From Paraburkholderia tagetis (GTDB lineage Bacteria; Pseudomonadota; Gammaproteobacteria; Burkholderiales; Burkholderiaceae): DNA of 64,000 bases. The notes under the pieces are model-generated. The model did not search any database. It was given only the letters and a program-made list of their open reading frames with translations, and had not been told where the DNA came from. Positions 35,137 through 44,200 of this stretch are shown piece after piece. Position 1 is the first letter of the stretch, and each line of letters starts with the position of its first letter. The position numbers and the translations under genes are program-made. Where the stretch lies: the NCBI RefSeq assembly GCF_022213065.1, contig NZ_JAKLJA010000023.1, positions 1-64,000 on the forward strand, written 5' to 3'.

Positions 35137-35295
35137 TAGCGAAAGAGCTGACGCGACCGGAAAGCGCCCGGTGCCGAAGTTCGACTGCAGGTGTCCAATG
35201 AAAGCACCGAGCGAGTACGCCGCGCCATATATCAGCGCCAGCAGCACGTGCGCAGCCGATACGACATAACAGCCCGGAAAAATCCGCTTGCTCAC
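35137..35295 (-). pseudogene. MFS transporter (oxalate/formate antiporter-like), N-terminal fragment
   Basis: A GTG start with GGAGG 7 nt upstream opens MSKRIFPGCYVVSAAHVLLA, then LIYGAAYSLGAFIGHLQSNFG, typical of the first TM helix and loop of OFA-type MFS proteins. The gene then runs into IS6 transposase sequence, so only about 53 of some 400 codons remain. Expression signals look intact but the product cannot transport. Confidence 0.65.
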
Positions 35296-35358
35296 AGGTG
35301 CCTCCCTTCAATCAACCGATGCCAGAACCGGTGCGGCGCAGACCGGGCGCTCCGGCGT

Positions 35359-36417
35359 TTAGAACCGGTGCACGATACCGAGTTGCACCCCACGCGCGTC
35401 GGCGCCAGGATACGCGAGCGGCAAGCCCGGGTTGGCCGCGCCGGCAAGCGTGTAGCTCGCCTCGTTGCGGTTGCGCAGGAAAGAGAGCGCGCCGTAGAAG
35501 TTGGTCCGCTTCGACAGGTCGTACTCGTACATCAGGCCCACCTGGTCGGCGTTGTTGCCCTGCGAGGTCTTGTCGTGGGCGTAGGCATAGCCGACGGACA
35601 GGCTGTTGGCCGTGTTGAACTGATACTTCACGGAAAGCCCGTAGACGTCCGTATGGATATCGAGGTCGGTCCACTTGACGCCCGAGTAGCCGCCATAGAG
35701 TGTCGCCTTCCCGATCGTGTACGACGCACCGGCCATGATCGTGCGGTCGGTCGTCATGGCGGTCGCATTCTTGAGCCATTGCCCCGCCACGAAGGCGGCG
35801 AATGGTCCGTGCTCCCAGGTGAGGTCGACCTGCTGGCTTGAACCCGCCGAGCGAAGCCCCCCGGCGTCGCCGAAGCCCAGATAGATCCCGCCCTGGAAGC
35901 CGGCGACTTCGGGACTCATGTACGAGATCGTGTTGCTCGTGCGAAATGCGAAGACCGTCAGGTTGTCCATGCCGGATGCCTGCGTGACCCCGCCGAATGC
36001 GTCCTGCCCGCTCTGGTCGTAGAACAGCGGCGAATTCTGGCGGCCCGCTCTCACCTGCCCCCACGCGCCCGAGATGCCGACCCAGGCCTGGCGGTTGAAC
36101 ATCGAGCCCGGGTTGTCGACGCTGCCGTCGGTCGGGTTGAAGCCGTTTTCGAGGTCGAAGACGATCTTCTGGCCGCCGCCGATGTCCTCCGAACCCTTCA
36201 CCCCGAAGCGACTCGCCCATTGCCCGTTCGAGCCCAGTGCGGCCGTGTAGCCGTTACCCGTGTTCACGTACTGTGCGAACTCGTCGATCAAGCCATACAG
36301 CGTCACCCCGTCCTGCGCGAAGGCGCCGTGCGATGCCAGTGCCAGCATGGTCGCACAGCCTGCCTTCAGCCCCGCGGCACGACGTGACGATTCCATGAAC
36401 TTTTCGATGCGATTCAT
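35359..36417 (-). CDS. outer-membrane porin (Gram-negative porin family)
   Basis: 352-aa porin. The N-terminus has a long basic region then a signal peptide ending SHGAFAQDGVTLYGLIDEF, a family signature, followed by RFGVKGSEDIGGGQKIVFDL. The last strand ends GVQLGIVHRF with the needed C-terminal Phe. It lies between MFS/IS6 scraps and an NCS1 permease on the same strand, so the two probably form one uptake unit. The upstream region is AT-rich. Confidence 0.92.
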   Translation of the reverse strand: MNRIEKFMESSRRAAGLKAGCATMLALASHGAFAQDGVTLYGLIDEFAQYVNTGNGYTAALGSNGQWASRFGVKGSEDIGGGQKIVFDLENGFNPTDGSVDNPGSMFNRQAWVGISGAWGQVRAGRQNSPLFYDQSGQDAFGGVTQASGMDNLTVFAFRTSNTISYMSPEVAGFQGGIYLGFGDAGGLRSAGSSQQVDLTWEHGPFAAFVAGQWLKNATAMTTDRTIMAGASYTIGKATLYGGYSGVKWTDLDIHTDVYGLSVKYQFNTANSLSVGYAYAHDKTSQGNNADQVGLMYEYDLSKRTNFYGALSFLRNRNEASYTLAGAANPGLPLAYPGADARGVQLGIVHRF

Positions 36418-36596
36418 ATATTCGCAGTCCTATTTAACTTTATAGTAAAAAATCGCTTTACTGGTTTTGAATTTCCATCAAAGGAAAAGCCGAACGTCAA
36501 GCACCAGAGCTAGAACCGGTGCTCGACGTTCGGTCAACCGGATCGGGCGGGCAAGGCCTGGTGGAGGGGCCTGCCCGATCGGCATGCCGGCGACAG

Positions 36597-38039
36597 TCAG
36601 CGCGCCTGTTTGGGCAGCTCCTGCACGTCGGCCGGGAGAATGAGGCGTTCGGGAATGGTGCGTGCCGAGGCGCGGGCGCAGACGTAATAGAGCACAGCGG
36701 GCACCACGAGGCCGAGAATCCACGAGATGTCCGTTCCGCCCAGGTCGTCGACAAGCGGACCGGTATAGAAGCTCGTCGAAATGAAGGGCATCTGGACGAC
36801 CACGCCGACCACGTACACCGTAATCGCCATGACGTTCCAGCGGCCGTAGCGTCCGCTCGGGTCCGTGAGTGCCGGGACGTCGTAGCGCGATTTCGTGAAG
36901 CAGTAGTAGTCGACGAGGTTAATCGCACTCCACGGAGTAAAGAACGCGAGCAGGAAAAGAATGAACGCCGTGAACTCCTTCAGGAACGAATGACGCCCGA
37001 TCAGCGCGAGCGCGGTCGAAGCGGCCACCATCGCGAGGATGTAGAGCAGGCGATGGCGCGTGGACATGGCGCGTTGGCCGCGAAAGCCGCTCACGATCGT
37101 CGCCATCGACATGAAGCTGCCGTAGGCGTTAAGCGTCGTCACCGTCACCTTGCCGAACGCAATGCTGAAGTACAGCAGCGCGGCAATCGCGCCGGACGAC
37201 CCAAGGCCGACGATGAACGACACCTCGTGATGCGCGAACTGCGATCCCGCCAGTGCCGCGGCGAACACGCCGAACACCATCGATGCCTGCGCGCCGATCA
37301 CCGAGCCGAGACCCACGGCGAAGAACGTGCCGACCGACGATGTGGAGCGCGGCAGGTAACGCGAGTAGTCGGCCACGTAGGGGCCGAAGGCGATCTGCCA
37401 CGAGGCCGACAGCGACATCGAGAGCAGGAAGCTCGCGATCGAGAAGTGCCGGTTGGCGAGCAGCGTGCCCACGTCGTGGTGCGCAAAGAGCGTCGAGAAC
37501 ATGAACGCGAACGCAGCAACGCCGATTACGCTCGCAATGCGCCCGATGAAGTGGATGGTGCGATAGCCGAGGATTGTCAGGATCACGATGACGACTGCAA
37601 AGATCGAAATACCGGCCGCGTCGTCCACATTGAGCAGCTGTGCAACGGCCTGACCGGCCAGCACGGAGCCGCTGGCCGAGAAGCCGACATACATCAGGCA
37701 GACCAGTACGATGGGAATCATCGCGCCATAGACGCCGATTTGCACGCGGCTCGAGATCATCTGCGGCAGTCCAAGCTGCGGTCCCTGCGCGCCATGCAGC
37801 GCCATCACCGCCCCGCCGACCATCTGGCCGATCAACAGTGCGATCAGCGACCAGAAGACATCGCCGCCCAGTACGACGGCGAGCGCGCCCGTGACAATCG
37901 CCGTGATCTGCAAATTTGCTGACAACCAAAGCGTGAACTGGCTCGCCAGGCTGCCATGACGCTCTGAGTCAGGAATAAAATCAATCGACCGGGACTCGAT
38001 CAACGCGCCGCCGGCACCACTCTCTCTATCGCTCACCAC
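36597..38039 (-). CDS. NCS1-family cytosine/purine-type permease
   Basis: About 480-aa transporter with 12 hydrophobic segments, similar to CodB/cytosine-purine permeases: LASQFTLWLSANLQITAIVTGA, IGQMVGGAVMALHGAQGPQLG and FGPYVADYSRYLP are family features. GTG at 38039 (or the adjacent GTG) follows a CTGGAG site; a further upstream in-frame start is less likely. It precedes the second porin by about 180 bases. An inverted repeat that may be a GntR-type operator lies about 165 bases upstream. No catabolic enzyme is adjacent, so the substrate is open. Confidence 0.87.
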   Translation of the reverse strand: MVSDRESGAGGALIESRSIDFIPDSERHGSLASQFTLWLSANLQITAIVTGALAVVLGGDVFWSLIALLIGQMVGGAVMALHGAQGPQLGLPQMISSRVQIGVYGAMIPIVLVCLMYVGFSASGSVLAGQAVAQLLNVDDAAGISIFAVVIVILTILGYRTIHFIGRIASVIGVAAFAFMFSTLFAHHDVGTLLANRHFSIASFLLSMSLSASWQIAFGPYVADYSRYLPRSTSSVGTFFAVGLGSVIGAQASMVFGVFAAALAGSQFAHHEVSFIVGLGSSGAIAALLYFSIAFGKVTVTTLNAYGSFMSMATIVSGFRGQRAMSTRHRLLYILAMVAASTALALIGRHSFLKEFTAFILFLLAFFTPWSAINLVDYYCFTKSRYDVPALTDPSGRYGRWNVMAITVYVVGVVVQMPFISTSFYTGPLVDDLGGTDISWILGLVVPAVLYYVCARASARTIPERLILPADVQELPKQAR

Positions 38040-38200
38040 AGAACTAGCTCCAGAATTTTTCACGGATGACACTCCGATCAAGGACAAACGGACGTCACGA
38101 GGTACTTCGCTACCCGTCCAGCCTGCCACCTGGCGCGTAGCGAATTAAAACGGACACCGGCCGCTCCACCGAAACGAGTCGTGAGGCAGGCCACATATTC

Positions 38201-38219
38201 GTTGTCTTGTATAGACAAC
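38201..38219. promoter_or_regulatory. inverted repeat, candidate GntR-type operator for the NCS1 permease
   Basis: GTTGTC-N7-GACAAC, a 6-bp dyad whose centre is TTGTATA. GntR/FCD operators often have this look. It lies upstream of the permease gene. Confidence 0.4.
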
Positions 38220-38346
38220 TATGGCGATATCGGGAATTACCCCGCAAGGCCTTGTGTAAGGTTGAAGTGGGTGATCAATGCCATGTTTGAGCGCCCACTC
38301 ACATGATATGTATATATTTAAATACTCATCAGAATGATCACTCACC

Positions 38347-38366
38347 AAAGTTGAATGGACAACTTT
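38347..38366. promoter_or_regulatory. inverted repeat upstream of the NCS1 permease
   Basis: AAAGTTG-N6-CAACTTT, 7-bp arms, about 320 bases from the permease start. It is a possible second operator or part of the acquired DNA boundary. Confidence 0.3.
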
Positions 38367-38492
38367 ACGGGCTTCGCACTTCGCGTCACGGCTCACCGGA
38401 GGCGGGACATTCTCATCTTGTTTGTCGCGCGTCTCTCATCCAGATTGTCGCGCCACACGTGGCGCCGAACTCTGCATCCTGATGCAGAAACG

Positions 38493-38576
38493 GGGGACAA
38501 GGCGGCCGCCGAACGGTTTTTCATCCGCGTGCTTCGTTCATGCCCGCTGCCACGCAAGATCGTCACCGATCAGCTT
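38493..38576 (+). pseudogene. IS6-family transposase, internal remnant
   Basis: The plus strand reads DKAAAERFFIRVLRSC then PLPRKIVTDQL, the core DDE region of IS6-type transposases (KAAxRFFxxLLK...PRxIVTDKL). It is embedded in a frame without other transposase parts. With the C-terminal scrap at 35.1 kb it brackets the porin-permease pair. Confidence 0.6.
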
Positions 38577-38603
38577 CACGCGCCTAACGCGGTCTTAACG
38601 GAG

Positions 38604-38652
38604 GTGCTAAGCAAGAGCATCGGGGCACGACCAGCCATCCCACGCTTAGCAC
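38604..38652. repeat. inverted repeat with 31-base spacer
   Basis: Arms of 9 bp (38604-38612 and 38644-38652) in the IS6-remnant region. It may be a decayed terminal or attachment sequence; nothing more can be said. Confidence 0.35.
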
Positions 38653-38789
38653 TTAACAAGGCGTCAAGTGGCCTGGAAGCGGACAGGGGAGACAGTCCAT
38701 CGCCGCCCGCACGATTTCCCGGAAAGCCGCGCCAGGTAACGCTATTCGGACCGGTCAGGCCACACCTGAACATCTCCGGAAAGATGATC

Positions 38790-38806
38790 TTGGCAAATTT
38801 TGCCAA
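38790..38806. promoter_or_regulatory. palindromic operator in front of the parDE pair
   Basis: A 17-base dyad, TTGGCAAA-T-TTTGCCAA, centred about 29 bases before the antitoxin ATG, overlapping the expected promoter. ParD-type antitoxins repress their own operon through such sites. Confidence 0.7.
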
Positions 38807-38826
38807 AGCCTGATAGACTGGTTCGC

Positions 38827-39063
38827 ATGAGCACGATGAACATTTCCCTCCCCGATTCGCTGAAGGAATACGTCGACGAGCAGGTCGGCGAGTGCGGCTA
38901 CGGCACGAGCAGCGAATACGTCCGCGAACTTATCCGTAAGGATCAGGATCGCAAGCGCCTGCGCGCAATGATCCTGCAGGGAGCGACTTCGGGCCTCGCG
39001 GATCCGGCCGATCCCGACTACTTCGAATCACTGCGCGCCCGCGTGCGTACTTCGCGCAAATGA
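38827..39063 (+). CDS. parD: ParD-family antitoxin
   Basis: 78-aa antitoxin. The ribbon-helix-helix N-terminus is MNISLPDSLKEYVDEQV with GYGTSSEYVRELIRKD, the standard ParD form, and the C-terminal tail ADPDYFESLRARVR should wrap the toxin. The ATG at 38827 is preferred over a more upstream in-frame start that would overlap the palindrome. It is translationally coupled to the toxin gene (ATGA overlap). Confidence 0.93.
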   Translation: MSTMNISLPDSLKEYVDEQVGECGYGTSSEYVRELIRKDQDRKRLRAMILQGATSGLADPADPDYFESLRARVRTSRK

Positions 39064-39398
39064 CGGCCAAGCCCGTCATCCCGACCCGGCTGGCCAAGCA
39101 GGATGTAGAAGACGAGCTGACCCACTACCTCGTGGACGAGGGCTCGGAACAGGCAGCGCTCGGGTTCATTGCAGAGCTCGAGCAGGCATACGCTCATCTC
39201 GCCAAACACCCCAACATCGGCTCTCCCCGTTACGCGTACGAGCTGGACATACCGGGCCTGCGCTCATGGTCTCTCGATCGCTACCCGCATCTGATCTTCT
39301 ACATTGAGCGCAAGGATCACGTCGAGGTCTGGCGCGTGCTCAACGGCAAGCGTGATATTCCGGCGTGGCTGTTGAGCGATGACAGTGAGTTCCACTGA
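39060..39398 (+). CDS. parE: ParE/RelE-superfamily toxin
   Basis: 112-aa toxin of the ParE group: AKQDVEDELTHYLVDEGSEQ, HLAKHPNIGSPR, then LRSWSLDRYPHLIFYIER and VWRVLNGKRDI. ParE toxins poison DNA gyrase. The start overlaps the antitoxin stop by 4 nt, which keeps expression linked. A 10-bp hairpin follows. It probably stabilises this replicon or accessory region. Confidence 0.92.
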   Translation: MTAKPVIPTRLAKQDVEDELTHYLVDEGSEQAALGFIAELEQAYAHLAKHPNIGSPRYAYELDIPGLRSWSLDRYPHLIFYIERKDHVEVWRVLNGKRDIPAWLLSDDSEFH

Positions 39399-39416
39399 CA
39401 CCATCTGCACGGCACA

Positions 39417-39447
39417 AAGCCCGCGAGCCATCCGGCATCGCGGGCTT
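39417..39447 (+). terminator. hairpin after parE
   Basis: A 10-bp perfect stem (39417-39426 with 39438-39447) followed by CATCATTTT. It lies between parE and the next gene and is a likely terminator, though its T-tract is short. Confidence 0.65.
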
Positions 39448-39462
39448 CATCATTTTCAGACC

Positions 39463-40011
39463 ATGACGAAAGCAACACCGTTTGACGCAGCACGCTCCCT
39501 GACCGACGAAGAGGCCATCCTGCGCTACCTCGCACAGTCGTTCGAAGCGGGCGACCCAGCGTCGTGCCAGCAAGCGCTCGGCAATGTTGCGCGGGCATTG
39601 GGGGTGAAGGACATCGTGCGCAGCGCAGGGATGACGCGCAAGGCCTTCGAGCGGACATTAACCGACAAGCATGTCGGCTTCGATACCATCGCGCGCATCG
39701 TCGGCGCGATGGGTTACAAGTTGACCGTTCAGCGAACCACGCAGCCGAAAGCGTCGGACATCTGGCAGATTGCAGGCGCACGCTACACCAGGAAAGCGGG
39801 TAAGCTGCGCGTCGAATTCGCGCTCGGGGTGAGGTATCACATCCCGATCACCCGGTTTCCACAATTCGCAGCGCTTGATCGCCAGCCGACCGCGCGCGAC
39901 CTGAAAGCGGTCAAAGTATCGCCCAAGGGGCGCAGCGTGCAATTCCCACGGCTCGGTGTAAAGGTCCGCATCGCAGACGTCCGACAAGCAATCAGCGGCG
40001 GGAGCATTTGA
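39463..40011 (+). CDS. HigA-like HTH protein with C-terminal DUF2442-like part
   Basis: 182-aa protein. The N-terminal half, DEEAILRYLAQSFEAGD then ALGNVARALGVKDIVRSAGM, is an addiction-module antidote/HTH pattern. The C-terminal half (LRVEFALGVRYHIPI, VSPKGRSVQFPRLGVKVRIADVR) looks like DUF2442. Each part is found in toxin-antitoxin regulators, usually on separate proteins. The Met at 39463 is the likely start; the longer frame begins inside parE. No toxin of its own is visible, so it may be an orphan antitoxin or a regulator of the parDE unit. Confidence 0.65.
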   Translation: MTKATPFDAARSLTDEEAILRYLAQSFEAGDPASCQQALGNVARALGVKDIVRSAGMTRKAFERTLTDKHVGFDTIARIVGAMGYKLTVQRTTQPKASDIWQIAGARYTRKAGKLRVEFALGVRYHIPITRFPQFAALDRQPTARDLKAVKVSPKGRSVQFPRLGVKVRIADVRQAISGGSI

Positions 40012-40803
40012 TGGGCCGCGAATATCGTTCGCGGAGACCGGGGCTTCACAAAAGAGTAAAGCCGCCCGACCATTGTCAGATCGTGAGCTCGCCCAAATTG
40101 ATTAGTTATCCAATTTTATCTGCAAGATCAGGCTGCCATCGAAGGACCGACGTAGCGAAGGCATTTTCATGCGTCACCGCAGGTGCCCATGGCGATTGCA
40201 GACCTTGATAACTATGTTGACCCTGCGGCCCCAGGTGCCCCGAAAACTGTTGCTTGGTGGGCCTAGAACAGACCGTTAGTCGCAAATATGGCCCAGACTG
40301 TCTTAGACCTGAATTTAACGTATAACGCATTGTCGCATTTTCGACCGCAAAATAGAGCAATCGCTCGCTTATCAGGCAACCATATTTATAATATAAATCA
40401 ATAGGTTGCATCGTTTATTAATGTAATTCCTCAGGATTAGCCTAAAATCTAGGCGTGCGTGAGGCACCCCGACCCGCGCACACGCTCAAAGCCCGCGCCC
40501 CCTGTGCGGGCGTTTTTTCGTCGGCCCGGACAATCGCCAGGCGCGATGGGGTCCCAGCGGTCACGCCTGTCCTGGGCGTTCGCGCGTGCACCCGCCCTGT
40601 CACGTTAGTAAGCACTCACCGGGGCGGCGCATTCCACGCATGCCCCCGGGGCCGCCAGTGCGCCGCGGCATACGCCCAGATTGGGGCAAACGGACAGGCG
40701 GCCACACCTAAATCGGGGAGTTCCCGTGCGGACCCCGGATGACGTTGAACCTGCAGGTCATACAAGCGACCGGAGAGACGGCAAGGTGCACAGCTATGGT
40801 TCT
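40012..40803. other. long intergenic boundary region between TA genes and conjugation genes
   Basis: About 790 bases. The part at 40280-40450 is clearly AT-rich, then GC-rich again. A strong terminator lies at 40491-40518. No supported gene was found, and the composition shift suggests the edge of the imported conjugation module. Confidence 0.55.
40491..40518 (+). terminator. strong intrinsic terminator
   Basis: GCCCGC stem (40491-40496 with 40506-40511) and a following GTTTTTT, a classical Rho-independent terminator pointing plus. No plus-strand protein gene lies within 470 bases upstream, so it may end a small RNA made from the AT-rich segment, or shield the module. Confidence 0.75.
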
Positions 40804-41256
40804 TCAGGGGCCTTGCTGCGCCGTGACCAGGCCGGCGTGCAACAGGTCGCGCATCGCTCGCTCGGCCCACCGCACGGCCCGGCACGCGTGCCGGGCGAGG
40901 AAGGACAGCGTGAGGCTCATGAAGCCGCCGTCGCGCTGCGGGATGCCGATACGCTGGCTCGCCAGGTCGAGGTAGCTGAGCATCGCGCGCAGCAGCTGGA
41001 CGCATGCCATGCGCCGCTCGCGGCGTTGCTGGCGATGACTGCCGTTCACCACGTTGAGCGTCGGCAGATACCGGCCGGGCTCGTCCAGGTACACCTCGAG
41101 GCGATCCTGCATTTCCAGCAGGATACGCGGGCGGTCCTCGCGACGAGCAGTGCGATTGGGCGCCTCGTGCATTGCGCCCGCGCGTGACTGTCCCTGCCCG
41201 GCATCGGGCGGCTGCGTGGCGCAGGCGGCGGAAACAGGCTGTGGCCGATCGTGCAT
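40804..41256 (-). CDS. plasmid Rep-like winged-helix protein, probably truncated
   Basis: 150-aa protein coupled to the relaxase stop (TGATG overlap). The central LLEMQDRLEVYLDEPGRYLP then TLNVVNGSHRQQRRERRMAC and the winged-helix-like RWAERAMRDLLHAGLVTAQQ recall the N-terminal half of plasmid replication initiators. The frame stops right after that helix, where such proteins usually continue for well over 100 residues. Either a natural short form or a truncated Rep. The family call is from memory of patterns and is moderate. Confidence 0.5.
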   Translation of the reverse strand: MHDRPQPVSAACATQPPDAGQGQSRAGAMHEAPNRTARREDRPRILLEMQDRLEVYLDEPGRYLPTLNVVNGSHRQQRRERRMACVQLLRAMLSYLDLASQRIGIPQRDGGFMSLTLSFLARHACRAVRWAERAMRDLLHAGLVTAQQGP

Positions 41257-44200
41257 CAATGGTTCGGCTTGCCGTCGTCGGAGAGTTTCGGCCAGTCCTG
41301 TGCCGGGCGACCGGGTTGCGGCTGTGGCCGTGGATCGGCGGACGGGCTGGCACCGGGCGTGCCGAGCACGTCCTGCACCTGCTGGTTGACGCGCGCGTGG
41401 CGATACTGATCCATCGCCCGGTTCAGGCGCTCGTCGCTGAACTGCACGCGCAGCCCGGCATCCACCACCACCCTCGCGACCGCCAACTGGTGCGCGTCGT
41501 CGCCGGTCAGTTCGAGCGTGCGGCCGAACTTGGCCTGCGCGAGGCGAAGCCCGGTCTCGATGGCGGCCCGGTCAACCTGCAGCACCTGCACGCTCGTGCC
41601 GCGATCGCGAACGACGTCGCGGCCATCGTGGCGGTAGGTGACGTGGCCACGCTCGTTGACCGACCACGACAGGCCGGGCGAGCGGAAAATGATCGCGTTG
41701 TACTCGTCGTGCCCATGCGGGCGCGGCGTGTTCGGCCGGATCACGTTGAACGCGCCGTCGCCGGCGTCGTCCTCGAGCGCAACGGCCAGCCGCTCCGGTC
41801 CCGCGGTGCGGCGCAGCTCCTCGAGCGCCCGGTCATCCCCCTGTTCGGCCCGCGTGCGCAGCCAGCCGGAAAAGCTCGGGCCGCCCGCGGATCCGAATCC
41901 GGCCTTGAGTGCCGCCCGCTCGCGCGCGATGGACTCGCGCAGCGCGTCCTCACGGCCAAGGCGATCGGCACGGGCGAGCGACGTCGCCGCACGCCGCCCG
42001 GCCGGCTTCAGACCCACGTCCTGCCTGATCGCCGCCCGTCTCGTTTCGAACGCGGCGCGGATCTCACCGCGGCGCTGCTGTTCGCTCGCGCGCTGTGCAA
42101 GCCACGCGTCGATGCGGGCCACGACATGCGCTTCGCGCGCGACCGAATACTCACGCCAGAGTGCGGCGCGCGGCAGCTCGCGCGGGGCCGGGACCGGCTC
42201 TCCGGCCTGCTGTCGCTGCCAGACCTCGCGCAGCAGCGGAGCCGCTTCCCGCCACGACAGATTCAGTTCCTTCGTGAGGAAGTCCGACACGTTGAGGTTG
42301 CGCGAGCCTGCGCGGATGCGATCGGCGCCATCGCGGCCGGTGACAACCTGGTATTTCGCTGGCCTCACCCCGTGCGTGTGGGACATCTCGGCCAGCAGAC
42401 GGCGGGCGTCGAGACCCTGGCGGACCTCTTTAAATTCGGCATACTGATTAACTGACTCGTCGCGCTGTCGAATCTCGCGCGCCAGTTGCGACAGCACGTT
42501 GTCGGACACTCGTCCGGTGTGGCGCGGCGTAGCAAACGCGGCGTCGCCAGCGCGCGAGCGGCGCGACCGGTACGGTGGCGGGTCGTCTGTGAGCCCGGGC
42601 GGTGGCAGGTTGAATGGCCGGCCAGCCTCGAAATCGAACGGCACATCGATCGCGTCAAGCCGGTCCGCAAACGGATCGTGTCGCAGACCGGCAAACCAGC
42701 CAGGCGGCGACATACCGGCCGGTGCGTCTGTCGCCGGCGAGCGCATCGGCGGCAGCCTGTTGAATGGATCGATGAGTGGATCGCCGAACGCGTAGTGCGC
42801 TTCAAGCGCACGGTGGTACGCATCCAGGTGGCCGGGAGGCGGTGCAAATGCAGGGGCAATTGCGGGGCCGCCTATTCGTTGCGCTGCAGGCTCTCCATGG
42901 CGATCTGCAGTCCATCGCAGGCGATCCGCGGATACGGCGCCGTCTGGCTCCAGCTGGTGAAGCGCATCACCCGGCAATAGCACTGCAGATCGATGTCCGA
43001 CGCCGTCCAAAGGGCGGCCGGACAGGTCTCGCAAAGCGTCGAAGGGTTCGGGTGACGGGTACGCCCCACCTGCGACAAGGTCAAACTCGGCATCGAGCCC
43101 GCCGTATCCATCGTCGACGTGTCCCGCGGCGTCGAGGTCGGTTTCGCGCGCGCCGGGTCCGTCGACGGCATAGGACGGCTGGGCGCCGAATTCAAATGCG
43201 CGTCCGGATCGTTGAAGATGTCCGTCGAGGCCTGGGAGGGAGTCGTCTGCTCGGTCATGATATGCCTTCAGATGTTGCGCGTAAAAACCGCGTTCAAGAT
43301 CCGCGAGCATCCGCTCGCGGTCGTGGGGAGAGGATTCCTGGTAGCGCTGGTACTGACGGCTGCCGCTGTTGAGATACTTCACCTCGCGCGCGCGCCTCGC
43401 GTACCACTCGTTGAGTACGGCGGTGATGTGCCCCGGCGTGCGTCGCGGCGCAACACCCGCTTCGTAACGGTCGACGGCATCGGCCGAGAGCGCCTGCAGC
43501 TTTTCGGCGGTCGGCAGTGCGATGAATTCAGGCGTGAACACGTATTCCTTGAGGTTCACGCCCTTGCCGGCGCCGGCGGGCTTCACGTTCGGATAGGCAT
43601 TGTCGCGGCCGGCGTTGCGCATGCGTACGGCGCCTTTCTCCTGCAGAAGCGCCATGAAGTCGGCGTGGTTCTCGATCTGGCGATCGAGCACCGCGTCGAG
43701 GATCTGTTCCTTGAGCTCGCGGCTGCTCGCGCGGAACAGGTCACCGCGGTAGCGGCTGATCATTTCCGACGCATCGGTGAGCAGCGTGCGCCGGTTGTCC
43801 TTCGGGCTCGCAAGCCCGTATTGCGCGTTCACGTGCTCCTGGAATGCGTCGATGAAGCTCAGGTTTGAACGCACGTAACCGAGCGGTTCAAGGTGCTTTT
43901 CGGCCAGCAGGTTCCAGCGCGGAATGACGATATGGATATGCGGCTTGCGCTCGACCAGTTCACCGCTCGACTGGTCCACATAGCTCTTGATGCGGGGCAG
44001 GTGAGCTTCCGCATAGAAGCTGTATTCGTCCGGGCGGCATGCGTGCAGCGCGAACGCTTCGAAGTCGCGCACGATCTGGAACAGCGTCTGGCGATCGACG
44101 TGATCCTCCTTGAAGGAGAGCGTGATCGACAGGTAACGCTCGACACCTGGCGAGGCATTGATCGACTGGATCACCGCGTTGGTCAGGTCGAGATCGCCGG

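Noticed and set aside
40616..41353. 245-codon minus-strand frame over the Rep-like gene
   Set aside because: Arg/Ala/Pro-rich shadow in another frame; only the coupled 150-aa frame shows protein-like motifs.
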